Shown: piece by piece, positions 12,527 to 24,067 of the stretch | How positions within the stretch are numbered: position 1 is the stretch's first letter | How the letters are laid out: each line of letters opens with the position of its first letter | NCBI GenBank assembly: GCA_033002965.1 | Contig: JAURVB010013868.1 | Location: forward strand, 34,776 to 98,775 | Direction: 5' to 3' | Source of the DNA: Piper betle | Taxonomy: Eukaryota > Streptophyta > Magnoliopsida > Piperales > Piperaceae | DNA length: 64,000 nt | The notes under the pieces: model-generated | What the model was told of the DNA's origin: nothing | The model's input: only the letters and a program-made list of their open reading frames with translations | Databases searched by the model: none | Made by a program: the position numbers and the translations under genes

Positions 12527-14044
12527 CACCCCCAAACTTAAATATTTGCTAGTCCCGAGCAAAACCTAAACTAGACGCCACTCATTTCTCCACTTCACAC
12601 AATCCATCCAACAAATCAATTTATAACTTCTCATTAGTGCACAAATATTATTCCTTGAAATCAAATAATAACATTCCAAAATTCACAAGATATCAAATTG
12701 CAAAATAAAGATGCAAACGTATTTCCTAATACGAAAAGAAAATAAAACTCCCAAACTTATCTCCTAAATGAGTTTAGAATTAGCTTATACCATCATCCAA
12801 TACAATTAAATCAAATTCTCCATAAGTTCATGTATCAATTTTCTCTTCATTAATATAAGTACCTTGTCAATCAAGATCAATAAGACTTTATAGGTTGTAA
12901 TGGGGTTAGGCTAAAGGCTAAAAATTGATATCAATATCAAAAGCAATAAACCCGAGCTCAAGACTCTTTCCAAGCTTGAAACAAATTAATTTACATCCTT
13001 GCCACCAACAATTTCATCTACTCATGCATATTCTTCTTCCAAAAACACACGTAATTAATAGAATAATCACTAAACACCATTTTTTTCTTTTTCAACTCCT
13101 CTTTCATATTCTTTCCTTTGACTTATAAAATTTCAACACTTCATAAATTTTTTTTCATTTTTGTTTTTTTTAAAAGTCCTTCATACCCCCAAGATATCAT
13201 TCTCATTTAGTAATCAATTCATTCCGACCTTGAAAAAAGTCAATCACTAAGGTTTTAGGTTAGGACAATTAACAAATAAGAAAAAATAAAATAAAATAAA
13301 GGCTAAGTCTATTATTATCATAGGACAACAAGCAGAACAGGTTAACTTTATAGCTCAAAATTGGTTGAAATAAGGATAAATAAATGGTAGCTTGAAAGGA
13401 CCTGGTTAATAAACTCACCTACATCACTTCTATTATGACAAGTCACCTATGATTTCACCTGAAAAAATTTTACTAAAATTCTAGATCATTTTCTTCAATT
13501 GTATTAACAATAGCATAAACATCATCTAAGCATCATCAAAATCAAAGTTGGGAGTTACATAGAAATTGTATAGGGAAAAGCATTCAACACTCAACTCACA
13601 ATATAGACACCCATAGAATCTCTTCATATTATATAATCAAACAAAGAAAAATAACAAACAGTTCTATCATCGAACAAATTAATAAGTTGGATGAGTCATA
13701 TGAAATAAAGAATAACACTAATAAAAGAAACCAAAAAAATACTACTACTAACAACTCCTAATTTATTTTAACATCAACTGAACCCCCCAAACTTAAATAA
13801 TGCATTGTCCCAATGCTAAAAATTATACTTAAAATAACAAAGCAAAAGAACTTCCATGTTAAGACAAAGTAATTGGAAGCGATAAAACACAAACCAAAAT
13901 AAAATTAGAAACTCTCGAATTAAAAACTAAATAACCTATCTTACAAAAAATAAACCAAAAACATGGGTTGCCTCCTATGAAGCATTAAATTTATAGTTAT
14001 CAGCCAGATTATCCCAACGTACCTATTATGGGGAGAGAGTAATA
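12527..14044 (-). other. non-coding 3' internal region of the Athila-like element
   Basis: No open frames. The end next to the 3' LTR reads TTTGGGGGTG on the minus strand (12527-12536), a polypurine tract. A similar CCCCCCAAACTTAAAT occurs at about 13785-13800, perhaps a second tract or an internal repeat. Athila-group elements commonly carry long non-coding stretches downstream of pol. Confidence 0.6.
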
Positions 14045-14850
14045 AAGGTTCAGTGTACGAGAGCATTACCTTTAAGATAAAGCTTAAGTCTTTGTCTATT
14101 AACTTTAAAACTTGTACCTGAACCTTCCTTGCAAATTTCAACAGCTCCATGGGGGAATACTTAGCAGATGTTGAAAGGGCCTAAAAATGTATACGTCAAA
14201 TGGGATGGAAGTTGTTTCAATTCCAAGGTCGATGGGACTTTAATGGAAGACTTAATCATCGTCAATATTGAAGGTTGCAACTTTAAAGGCTCAAATATAT
14301 CTTGACCTCGAGTAAATATTAGAGTAGAATTTAGCAGGTGTAAATACTCCCCTTTCTCCTCATCACCAAAATCATCAACATCAGAAACAAATGTGCTCCT
14401 AAAGGGTCAATGAGATACATTTCCTCGAACATATATAAAGAAGGAGAATGAATTTCATCAATATAAAAATAATCATCTGCCGGTTCTGGATATTGCATAG
14501 CCTTAAAAACATTAAAGACCACTTCTTCATTATCTACTCTTAATATTGATCACCAGTAGCTACATCAATCAATGTCCTCATAGTGGCAAGAAAAGACATG
14601 CCGACTATAATAGGTACATTGACTCTTCCTCCATATCTACAATTACAAAATCGGCTGGGAATATAAATTTGTCCACCTTAACAAGTACATTTTCAAGCTC
14701 CCCTTCTGGAAAAATGTAGGAGTAGTTAGCCAATTGCAGATTAGTCATGCTGTGTTTTAACTCTTCCAAACCCAACTTTTTATATATAGAAAGAGGCATC
14801 AAATTAATGTTTGCACCTAAATTACATAATGCTTGACAACAAAACTCCGG
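14045..14850 (-). pseudogene. pol remnant: protease-like segment joined to the integrase C-terminus
   Basis: Read on the minus strand. At about 14820-14840 the aspartic protease motif is seen as CNLGANINLMP where Athila relatives have CDLGASINLMP, so the catalytic Asp is lost. Around 14177-14260 the linker before reverse transcriptase appears (STLELKQLPSHLTYTFLG). It runs straight into GPFNIC, a stop, then VFPHGAVEI and GTSFKVNRQRLKLYLKG, which are the C-terminal end of integrase. All catalytic domains between are deleted. Several stops are present, so no polyprotein can be made. Confidence 0.85.
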
Positions 14851-15483
14851 GCCTATAGCACAAAGAATAGTAAACCGCCCTGAGTTTTTGAGCTTTAGTA
14901 GAAGCTTCCTTTATAGTACAACACTACACTCTTCATTAAGGGCAATTGTTTCAAAACCCTCCAACTTTTTCTTCTTATATAATATTTATTTCTTGAATTT
15001 AGCGTAGCTCAACATCTTCTCTAATGCTTCAGCAAATGAGATATTGATAGAAAGCTTCTTAAACACCTCTAAGAATTTCTAAAATTTGTTATCTTGTTTA
15101 CTTTTCTGTAGTCTCTGAGGATATGGAACTCTTGAGAACCGGTTATCTACCAATTCATCATTGTTTTCTTTATTTCGTTCAACCGCCTCTAGGTTAGCTA
15201 TGGGAATTGGTGTCTTTTGATTGTGAGGATTTTTCAATTCCTTACCGCTTCTCAATGTAATGACTTTACATTTTTTACCCTATTCCCTAGGATTTTGAAT
15301 ATTACTAGGGAGTCTACCCCATGACCTATTGCTCAATGCACTAACAATCTAATCCATGTGAGTTTCTAAATTCCTCATAGAAGCCTGCTGACTTTGAATG
15401 AATTGCATGAACCTTTCCTCCATAGTTAGTTTCTTTTCTTGATGTTGTACTCTATTCTACTGAAAACCGGGAAGAACTTGTTG

Positions 15484-16504
15484 TTATGAACTTGACTTTA
15501 AGGCTTGGTTGCCTCCCCATGTTAAAATCGGATGATTCCTCCATCCTCGATTGTAAGTTTTGGAATAGTGGTTGTCTTGCTGTCTAGTATAACTTCCAAC
15601 AAAATTTACTGATTCAAGATTGTTGACACACTGCTCAGTAGGATGTCCTTGACCACACCATTCACACTTAGTTGCAATCATGTTCACCGAATTCACATTA
15701 GTATTCATCCTCAAAGCTTGCATTTGTTTTGACAGAGCAACCACTTGTGCAGACAAAACGGTCAATGTGTCTACTTCGAGAATACCTCCACTCTTCTTCC
15801 TCATTGCTCTGTCCCGTCCTATATGATAATAGTTAAATGTCAACTTTTCCGATAATTCATTAGCTTCGCTATATGATTTGTTCATGAGGGATCCAGTGGA
15901 AACAATATCTACAATGGATTTAGTTTGTCCATGGAGTTCATTATAAAATATTTGAATTTGAACCCACAGGGGAATTCCATTGTATGGACACTTCCTTAGT
16001 GAATCCTTGAACCTCTCCCATGCATCATAAAACGATTCATTATCCAGCTGCACAAAAGAAGTAATATCATTACAAAAATTGACAATTTTTTATGGTGGAA
16101 AGTATTTAAGCAAAAACATTCTCGCTAATTCATCACAAGTAGTGATAGAATTAGGTGCCTGTGAATTCAACCACAATCTTGCATTTTTAGCTAAAGAATA
16201 TGGAAATAATCGAAGCCAAATAGCTTCCTCAGACACTTGATTCATTTTAAATGAATCACAAATAGCAATAAAATTGAGCAAGTTGAGTATAAGGATCTTC
16301 ATGTGCTAGTCCTGTGAATTACCCCACGATTTGTAGCATTTGGAACATCACTGGTTTCAAGTCAAAGTTATTTGCTTCAATCAGTGGTCTGTGAATGCTT
16401 GAATGTAATCCGTTTAAAACAGGAAGAGCAAACTCTTCTAGAGCTTTTGTGTCATTAGTATTGGCTACTGGTGGAAGATTATTATTCCTCTGCCCTGCCT
16501 CCAT
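15484..16504 (-). pseudogene. Athila-type gag remnant
   Basis: The segments, in minus-strand order, are an N-terminal part starting at 16504, a capsid core with WLRLFPYSLAKNARLWL and FLLKYFPP, then FYDAWERFKDSLRKCPYNGI and GSLMNKSYSEANEL, and a CCHC-like knuckle CEWCGQGHPTEQC at about 15625-15663. These are typical of Athila Gag. At least two stops or frame changes (near 16320 and 16085) break it. Gag would build the particle and bind element RNA; this copy cannot make the full protein. Confidence 0.88.
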
Positions 16505-16721
16505 TGCTCTCTAAACTTTAGCTTCTTGGCGTAGTCGTTGACAAGCTCTCTCGATCTCAGGGTTATATGGCTCTAGATCCAGAGTGCCTTCTCCTTGCAT
16601 GCACTATGCACTACCTAATTAAATAATAAAGAAAGAAAAATTAAAACTTAAGAAGAGATGATAACAATTTAAGCAAACAATCAAATTAATTTCGATAAAA
16701 TCAAATTCTAGTTTAATTCCC

Positions 16722-16739
16722 CTACAACGGTGCAAAAAC
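16722..16739 (-). other. primer-binding site of the Athila-like element
   Basis: Just inside the 5' LTR the minus strand reads TTGCACCGTTGTAGGGGA. It lines up with the tRNA-Asp complement usual for Athila elements (TGGCGCCGTTGCCGGGGA) with four differences. Position and spacing fit a decayed priming site. Confidence 0.75.
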
Positions 16740-16740
16740 T

Positions 16741-18108
16741 TGATGTGGAAATTATAACACAAGTGCACGTGCCGAATCAAGTAATAAAAGTGATAAGAAA
16801 GTATCGTCCCAAGAGGAATTATTACTAGAAATTTTCAATTACCAAAACTAATTTAATTATTTATACTTAAATAGAAATAAATTCAAAGTGTAATTAAATT
16901 ATAAATTAAGGCTAAACTAATTTTAAATGTAATATTTAAATTAGATATTAACTTCAAGACTACAAGCCTAAGATTTTAATTTCACTTAATGTTCTTTATG
17001 ATTAAAGTTATAACTTCTACCTATGAATTATAATTTTGGATTATTAACTACGAGATTTAATTATTCATGATAATCTATCGATTTAACATAAACCCAACTT
17101 TTATATCTCTATGAAATTGTGTATGCAAAATGATATTTTAAGTTTGCCCTTAACAGTTACCTAAGACATATGAGTATATCTTTATCTCACATATGAATCA
17201 CTAAAAATAGATGAACAAATGTTATTTTATTCAATGACAAAAATAATCTTTCTACATATAGACAAAATCAAATCTCTAGATCTAACAATAGATGGTCAGG
17301 TTAATGATAGCATTAAGAACGGAATAAAATAGATGAACCAACAACACAATCACATAGATAAAAATCAATAATCTTTATTAATCCATGCACTAGGTGTCAT
17401 TGAACATCATAGAAAAGAATTTACTCCATAAAATATTTAATTAAACTCAAGAAATTCATATGTGTTGTGAAAGATATTATTTAATTATACAGAAAACTAA
17501 ATCAAAATAAGAAAAATTCTTTTGAGAAAGTGTCTTCTTTTTCTAATCCAACTTCTTCGTCTGATCCAACTTTTTCGTCTTTCCTTCTCGTCTTTCATGC
17601 CATCACTTCTGTCTAGTGTTGTTCATCTTCTTTTCTTTAAAACTCTAATTAAGTTTATAAAGGATCCACCCAAATATTTTAAGTAGGGTCCACCATAAAA
17701 TCTCTAGAAATGGTGAAAAAGTTGTTTTCTGCCGCCAACACTTGAGCACTCCAAATCTAGGAGCTCGAGTGCTCAGCTCTCAGCCATAACATTTTCTTAA
17801 CAGAAAGGCCAGCACTCAACACTCGAGCGTTCTGACTCCTAGCGCTCAAGCACTCTGCTCTTGGTTATAATTCTTAGGTCATGCTTTTTGGCCCGATTTT
17901 GCTCCGAATTCATTCCAGATCTTCTAACTCTTATACCCTCCTAGAACAATATAAATTAATATTTTTTACACCAAAATCACAATAATTTCTTGCATTATTA
18001 ATATATCTAATAAATTTTTAAAATAATAAATTAAAATATACATAATTCGAAACATAACAAAAATCAACATGAAATACAAAGAATAATAATTCTTTTAAAG
18101 AGTTATCA
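16741..18108 (-). repeat. 5' LTR of the Athila-like element
   Basis: Partner of 11147-12526. Starts TGATGTGG and ends AGTTATCA in plus-strand view, and is followed by the target duplication CTCAT. Confidence 0.92.
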
Positions 18109-18113
18109 CTCAT

Positions 18114-19580
18114 CCTATTATAATAAAGTCTCACCTATCTAATAAAAATCTTAGGAAAAAAACTGTTACAGCTTCTGGTGTATAAGGGTAGTTTTGAGTA
18201 TATAAAAAATTTATGGGGATACTTTGATGATAAAGGTAATTTTGAGTATATAAAAAAATTTACATTCGTGTGATTAGAAGGGGTAGACAAATTAAAAAAT
18301 TACGGATATTCTCTTGGCCACTAAGGTTCCTTATAATACAATTCCTCCCTATTCAATAACTCCTCCCTAGGTTAAACTAAACCAAACTTAGGCTCATATC
18401 CTATACTTTATACAACATGTGTTGTATCTAAACTTAGAGTACCCAATTTGATTATTTATTTTATTAATTAAATTGTCTATTATACTAAAAATTACAATGA
18501 CATCGAATAACCCAAATCTCACCTTACAACTTAACGTGCACCCTAATTTTAAAATACATAATTAATAAAAAATGTCAACAACAAAAATTTTAAAGTTTTT
18601 TTATTAAAAAAAGAAAAACTTTTTTGATGTTCCTGAGTGGTTAAAAAATAGAGCCTTGATTACAAAAAACGAGGAAAAATTATACATTATCTAAAATACC
18701 TTTATTTAAAAAATTAAAATTACAATAAATTAAAAACCATAAAAATTAAAAAATTTACAAACACTAGGTTGACCCGCCCCTAGGTTAGGGGTGGCTGGCT
18801 GGATAGGGCCAACCCAATGCCTGGGCACTAGCATCCATTTTTAAAAACTTATTTTAAAAAATTTTATTTTAGAGGACAATATGGTCATCATAAAAAATAG
18901 TCCATTTTTTTTGGTAGTTAGTCTAAATTGTCCCACTATTAGAAAATATAAAAAATTTGCTAAAAAATTCTTTTTATAATAATTTTATAATTCTTAAAAT
19001 AAAAAACTCAAAAAATAGGTAATAAGTGAAAAAAGAGTGAATGGTGGAGAAGTGGACATGTTGTTGAAGGAGGGGGATTAGTACGGAAGACTTTCAAAGT
19101 TTTACGTACCAAGTAAAACATGTTAAGTGTATATATTTGTTGGATTTGTTTCACATTGAGTGCAGACATGATCAGTGATTTTTATTCTTTAAATTAATTT
19201 TTAAATTAAGAGAAATTATTAAACTTGTTTAAAAAGTTATTTTTAGAGTTCAAGGCTATTAATAATATTAGAGTTGAGTGGGCTTTAGTGGTCCGAAATA
19301 AGTAGGTTTTGATATTTGTTTGCGGTGACGGTAAAAATGTCCTTAGTACTTAACTATGCTGATCGTGAAAATTTTCTTAGTATACATTACTGTTGAAGTT
19401 TTTTTTGATTGACAGGCAGTAGCGTGTTTGATATGTACCTCTCGACCTGATGCGTGAAAAAATAAATTATTGAATTTATCCAACGTTGGCAGTAAATTAT
19501 TTCCCTGCCTAACGCCAACAATATTTCAATGCCCATAACAAGACGAAGGATGAAAGGCTGCGTTTCTTCCCATATGCGCC
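18114..19580. other. intergenic, AT-rich
   Basis: No gene seen. A short phrase, GGTAATTTTGAGTATATAAAA-like, occurs twice near 18190-18260. The last few hundred bases should contain the promoter of the ABC ATPase locus, but no clear TATA box stands out. Confidence 0.4.
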
Positions 19581-19996
19581 ATGGAAACAGGGGAACGCAT
19601 TGAGGGTACGGCCCTCCACTTTGCCTACCCAGACGAAACCCCTCTCTTCTCCGGCCTCAACCTCAACATCTCCCATGGTTCTCGCTGCCTCCTTGTTGGC
19701 GCCAGTGGGTCTGGTATTATTTTATGAGCTCTCTATATGTTGATTCTGGGGTTCATGCTCCTAGTACGTGAAAATTAGATCGTAATGCGTGCAAATTTTG
19801 TTGTGGGGTTTTTCTACAATTCAGGGAAAACTACTTTGTTGAAAACTATGGCTGGGAAGCACATGGTGGGTGGCAGGAATGTTGTTCGAGTCCTCAATTG
19901 TTCTGCCTTTCACGATACCCAGCTGGCGAGTGGCGGCGACCTCTCTTACTTGGGCGGTCCATGGAGCAAAACTATCGCTCCGCTGTGGGTTTCTCC

Positions 19997-20613
19997 TTTA
20001 TTAATTGTTGTTGACATGCATCTGTAATCAATATTTATGTATATGATTAATCGTTGAAATCTAATTGAGAACATTATATCTTGTCTATCCAGGGAGAAAT
20101 TCCGTTGCAAGGAGATTTTTCTGCAGAGCATTTGATTTTATTCATTGTTGTTGACATGCATCTGTAATCAATATTTACATCTGTAATCAATATTTATGTA
20201 TATGATTAATCGTTGAAATCTAATTGAGAACATTATATCTTGTCTATCCAGGGAGAAATTCCGTTGCAAGGAGATTTTTCTGCAGAGCATTTGATTTTAT
20301 TCATTGTTGTTGACATGAATCTGTCATCAATATTTATGTATATGATTAATCTGTAATCAATATTTATGTATATGATTAATCCTTGAAAGCTAATTGAGAA
20401 CATTATATCTTGTCTATCCAGGGAGAAATTCCGTTGCAAGGAGATTTTGCTGCAGAGCATTTGATTTTATTAATTGTTGTTGACATGCATCGGTAATCAT
20501 TATTTATGTATATGATTAATCGTTGAAATCTAATTGAGAACATTATATCTTGTCTATCCAGGGAGAAATTCCGTTTCAAGGGGATTTTTCTGCAGAGCTT
20601 ATAATTTTTGGAG
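19997..20613 (+). repeat. four-fold tandem array of one ABCI exon with its 3' splice site
   Basis: A unit of 140-170 bases is repeated four times: part of the upstream intron, the acceptor TGTCTATCCAG and the exon starting GGAGAAATTCCG. Exon copies start at 20093, 20252, 20422 and 20562. Copies 1-3 run on into the next unit's intron sequence without a donor. Only copy 4 continues as ELIIFG, in line with the family, but its donor position reads GC. Extra small duplications (ATCTGTAATCAATATTTA) occur between units 1-2 and 2-3. Confidence 0.9.
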
Positions 20614-21728
20614 GCAGTTAGTCTCATAATTTTTTTTACTGATAAATGATCATAATCATGCTTCCTTGATATTAGCTGAAAAAAATTCATGCACATTTGG
20701 GTTGACAATGCAAGGCCTTTTTTTAGTTATGGCATGTTCTATTCGTCTTATTAGTTGAAGGTGTAGATCTCTTTAGAAGAGAGAAGCTTATTGAACTGGT
20801 CGACATAGACCTGCAATGGCGAATGCATGAAGTATCTGATGGGCAGCGTCCGCGAGTTCAAATATGTACGAGCTTTTTGCATCCCTTCAAGGTATCTTTA
20901 TTTGCTCAAACATCTGCCTTTATTGCAAGCCAGTTTGGTAAATGTAACCTGGACATTGGGGAGAATACGAGAAAAAGCCAAGTGTTTTACCATCTTAAAT
21001 GGTGTTATAATTATCTCTTTTTTTAGTGGAATTTCCAACTTCAATGGTTTTTCATGTAACCCAGGTCGCTAAAATTCCCAAGTGGTCTTGTGCGATCTAG
21101 TTGTTCCATTTTGATTGTAGATCTTTGATTTTGTTGATTTTATCATGTCAATTGTTGTCTACATTTTCCTTTCTATTTATGATATATAAGGTGGTTCAAA
21201 CGTCAAAAATAAACTTTGTTCTACGCATTTTAAGTGCCAACTCTTGTAAAAAAGAGACGAAAGGAAGAGAGCAATGAAGAAGATTTTGGTGATTCAATGT
21301 TGAGCATAGATAAAAACCTCACGTTGCTGATGGGATAAACCCTTTGCATGATGCGCTTCTAAATGGTAAAGGTGTTGGCTTTGTAGCCAATGGTTATGGT
21401 ACCAGTGTGGAGCTTCGAGACTAATTTTTTGCAAATAAACCAAAGTACTATGAATGTATTAGGATGAAGACATGGAAAATTTTTGAATGTTTCTTTTGGA
21501 TCCGATGACAATGCTCGCTGGCAACATGGATTTTATCAAACCTCCTTCTGCTCTAAAATATGACTTGATGAGGTTTGAGGCTTCAGCAAGTAAAAATAGA
21601 ATCTAGGATCAATGTTCAGGTTGTGTGGTTCTGTTCACATGTAAAGAATTATCATTTTTTGAGTGCCTTCATGAATTGCTTTTATGCTTGCAATTAGCTG
21701 TTTGTGTTCTTGTTATGGGGAGTGGGTA

Positions 21729-21730
<2 letters not shown>

Positions 21731-21767
<37 letters not shown>

Positions 21768-22345
21768 AAAAAAGATTCGTGTACTCCAGTAGAGCCATCT
21801 TGGCTGTGCTGGAGTTTGATCTTGGCCGTTGAATTAGCATCCAATGGCCAAGGTCAAAAAAAAGAAGGGGGGTGGCGCCGCCGCAGGAGCGACGGCGGAG
21901 GGGGCGGGAAAGATGCTCGGCCACGGCGACGGCCGGGGAGCGGTGGCGACAGGGGATGGGGGCGCGGTGCAGCGGGTGGCGGGCGGAGGCCGAAGGGGGC
22001 GCGGCGGGGTGGTAGGCGGGGGACGGGGTGACGAGCGGGGGACGAGGTGGCGGGCGGGGGAGGGGGGCGTCGCGCAACGGGGTGGCGGGCCGGCAAGGAA
22101 AGAGGCGGGGCGGCTAGATCCGCCGCCCCGTCGCCTGGCGGGGCGGCGACAGGGCAAGGCAGGGGGTGGCGTCGCGTCAGCCGGGGTGGCGGTGACACGT
22201 CGGCCGATGGCGCCGCCAGAAACTTTTTTTTTTTTTTGCTGGAGAAGGGGGAAGTGGGGGGCATGTTTCCGTTGGATTCCAACAGCTGAAACACTACAGC
22301 ACAATTATCTTGGCTGTGTTGCAGTGCAGCCCCCCACCCTTATAT
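21731..22345. mobile_element. GC-rich non-coding element inserted in a TA microsatellite
   Basis: A (TA)n tract of about 36 bases ends at 21765 and short TATATATA resumes at about 22342. Between them lies a G/C-heavy block unlike its surroundings. Near each end is a similar hairpin-forming segment around CATCTTGGCTGTGCTGGAG (left) and TTATCTTGGCTGTGTTGCAG (right). The long frames across it are low-complexity Gly/Arg/Pro strings and not genes. Flanking by TA repeats recalls the rice Micron-type elements; this is a comparison, not an identification. Confidence 0.5.
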
Positions 22346-22794
22346 ATATAATATTGTTGAATAACCTTTCGTTCTCGCATAGTTTTTTAAGGAAGAGTGT
22401 GAACTAGTACTGATATCTTTCACTAAGTTCTATAAGAATAAAACTTCGTTCGTTGTCATACGATAATAGAAACATCTTCAGAAATCTGAATCAATGCCTA
22501 TCGTATTTCAGAGGAGCAATGATCGTATTTGCTACACACATATTTGATGGGTTAGAAACATGGGCAACAGATAGTGCATACATTGAGGATGGGGAGCTCA
22601 TGAAAGCAGAAAATATTTCAGATCTTGAGGAGTTAAATGCAACGAATCTATTTTCAGTTGTCGAATCATGGCTTCGTTCCGAAATCAGACCAAAGATTAA
22701 AAAGCCAGCTGTATCACCTACCTGCACCTATTGGCCTTCTCCTTTGAATTCTTCTCCACTTAGATCATCAAGGCATATGGCTTATTATCGATAG

Positions 22795-23680
22795 TTCGAA
22801 TCAATGTGGCAAGACTTATCTGTTGGGAACTACCCTGGGATCAATTGACCCAACTGTGCATTAAGGTGGAAGGTTTTGTGGTCCTTCTTGAATGACTGGC
22901 AGGCAATGGCTCTATTCATTACCTTCAGCTGTTAATAATAAAGGAGCTAGATGTGGTCCGGTTACACCATCACAGTCCTTCAACCGCATGCATGGATGAT
23001 AGAAAAACTCTCTGAAACTGATGGGGAGAGTTGGAAATGTCTGTGTGTACCCCCATTTTTTGCGAGTGCTCACTGTTTGCAGGATCAAAATAGTCCATTT
23101 TTTGTGAGTTTTGCTTATTCACAAGATAAAAAACATGGTAGGGTATCATTCTTAGTTAATGTTCGAACTTTCTTTTCTTCCCGAATTCGAATAAAAGTTG
23201 TATACGCGTCCAATTTTCTTTCAGAACATTTTTTCTTTAAAACCATTCGTAAATCTTTTTGCTCCTTGGATAATGGATAGCATGCTGGTCTGTTGATCCT
23301 CAAATAGGTAAGAGTTGCACCAATCGCCGTCATACAAAACATTGTCTGTATTTATCCACATTATTTCAAACGCCATGTCAGAAATCGTCGACCAAAATTC
23401 ATTGTCTAATTGGATTTAGACGAAAAATCAGATTTATAAGATCAAATTTTCTTGAGCACAATTTGGATTTAGCCTCATAAGAATTTTTATATGTTTATTT
23501 TTCAGTTGGAAATTCTCTAGAAATTTTCTACTTAATTTTTTTTCAAAAAATAATATTTCGTTCCTAAATTATTATAAATATTGCAGGAGCACATTTTTTT
23601 AGCAGTTAGCACTCACCGGCAGGAGCCAGGAAGTTCCAACACAATATTTTTTTTTATTAATTAATTTAATGTGTTTGTTT
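22795..23680. other. 3' flank of the ABC locus and intergenic DNA
   Basis: No further exon recognised. A T-run lies near 23645. The stretch from about 23690 onwards probably belongs to the 5' leader of the next gene. Confidence 0.4.
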
Positions 23681-24067
23681 GGTGGGATGTGGGAGGCTGC
23701 GAGATTCACGGTCTGTTGGGAATCCAAGGACTGTCCCTGTCTCCAGACTCCCACTCCCACTCCCACTGTCTCTTTCCCTTCCATCTGTTTTTGGTTGTCT
23801 TTCACATCTCTCCCTTCTCTTGACTTACATTTTTGTTTCTTAACCATTAATACTTCTTCGGATAGGATTGATGCATCTCCATCTTGATGTTCTTGGCTGT
23901 TCTCGTTTTTGTTCCACCTAAAAAAAGCAGTAACATCGACCTGCCTTTCCATTCCACTTTTGTACCTTTTATTCTAATGGCATCATTGCTGTTGTTGTGG
24001 TTCTGGAGTGAAGGTATTCCTTTTTGAGCTATCCTTATCCGATCTGTGTTTCTTGCATTACACAATT

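Larger units (their letters stand above)
11147..18108 (-). mobile_element. Athila-like Ty3/gypsy LTR retrotransposon, internally deleted
   Basis: A 7-kb element read on the minus strand. Two related LTRs of 1380 and 1368 bases (11147-12526 and 16741-18108) begin TGAT and end ATCA, and perfect CTCAT duplications flank the element at 11142-11146 and 18109-18113. The primer-binding site resembles the tRNA-Asp type used by Athila elements, and a G-rich polypurine tract abuts the 3' LTR. The internal region carries gag, a protease-like segment, then a direct join from the start of pol to the integrase tail, so reverse transcriptase, RNase H and the integrase core are gone. By eye the LTRs differ at roughly one position in eight over their first 240 bases, so the insertion is old. 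Full Athila elements are usually considerably longer. Confidence 0.93.
19581..22794 (+). pseudogene. ABCI19/20/21-like soluble ABC ATPase, probably broken
   Basis: Plant ABCI19-21 are single nucleotide-binding-domain proteins of about 300 residues, linked in Arabidopsis to cytokinin response. Exon 1 (19581-19713) and exon 2 (from 19825) give PLFSGLNLNISHGSRCLLVG, then GASGSGKTT (Walker A) and [17 protein letters not shown] short exon encoding GEIPLQGDFSAE follows in four tandem copies. Exon 20755-20891 carries [19 protein letters not shown] and the signature SDGQRPRVQ, where relatives have SDGQRRR. The 3' part (about 22382-22404 and 22510-22794) gives [20 protein letters not shown] and the C-terminus [10 protein letters not shown]. 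The exon with Walker B and the D-loop was not found between 20892 and 22381, where a GC-rich element sits. With the lost exon, the Arg-to-Pro change and a GC donor after the last exon copy, I infer a pseudogene. Confidence 0.8.

Noticed and set aside
21567..21582. Possible Walker B remnant (LDEV) of the ABC ATPase
   Set aside because: Only four residues match and the frame stops at once; no homology on either side.
21834..22407. Long overlapping open frames on both strands in the GC-rich block
   Set aside because: Low-complexity Gly/Arg/Pro strings open in several frames at once because of base composition; no domain, and they lie inside an element in an intron.
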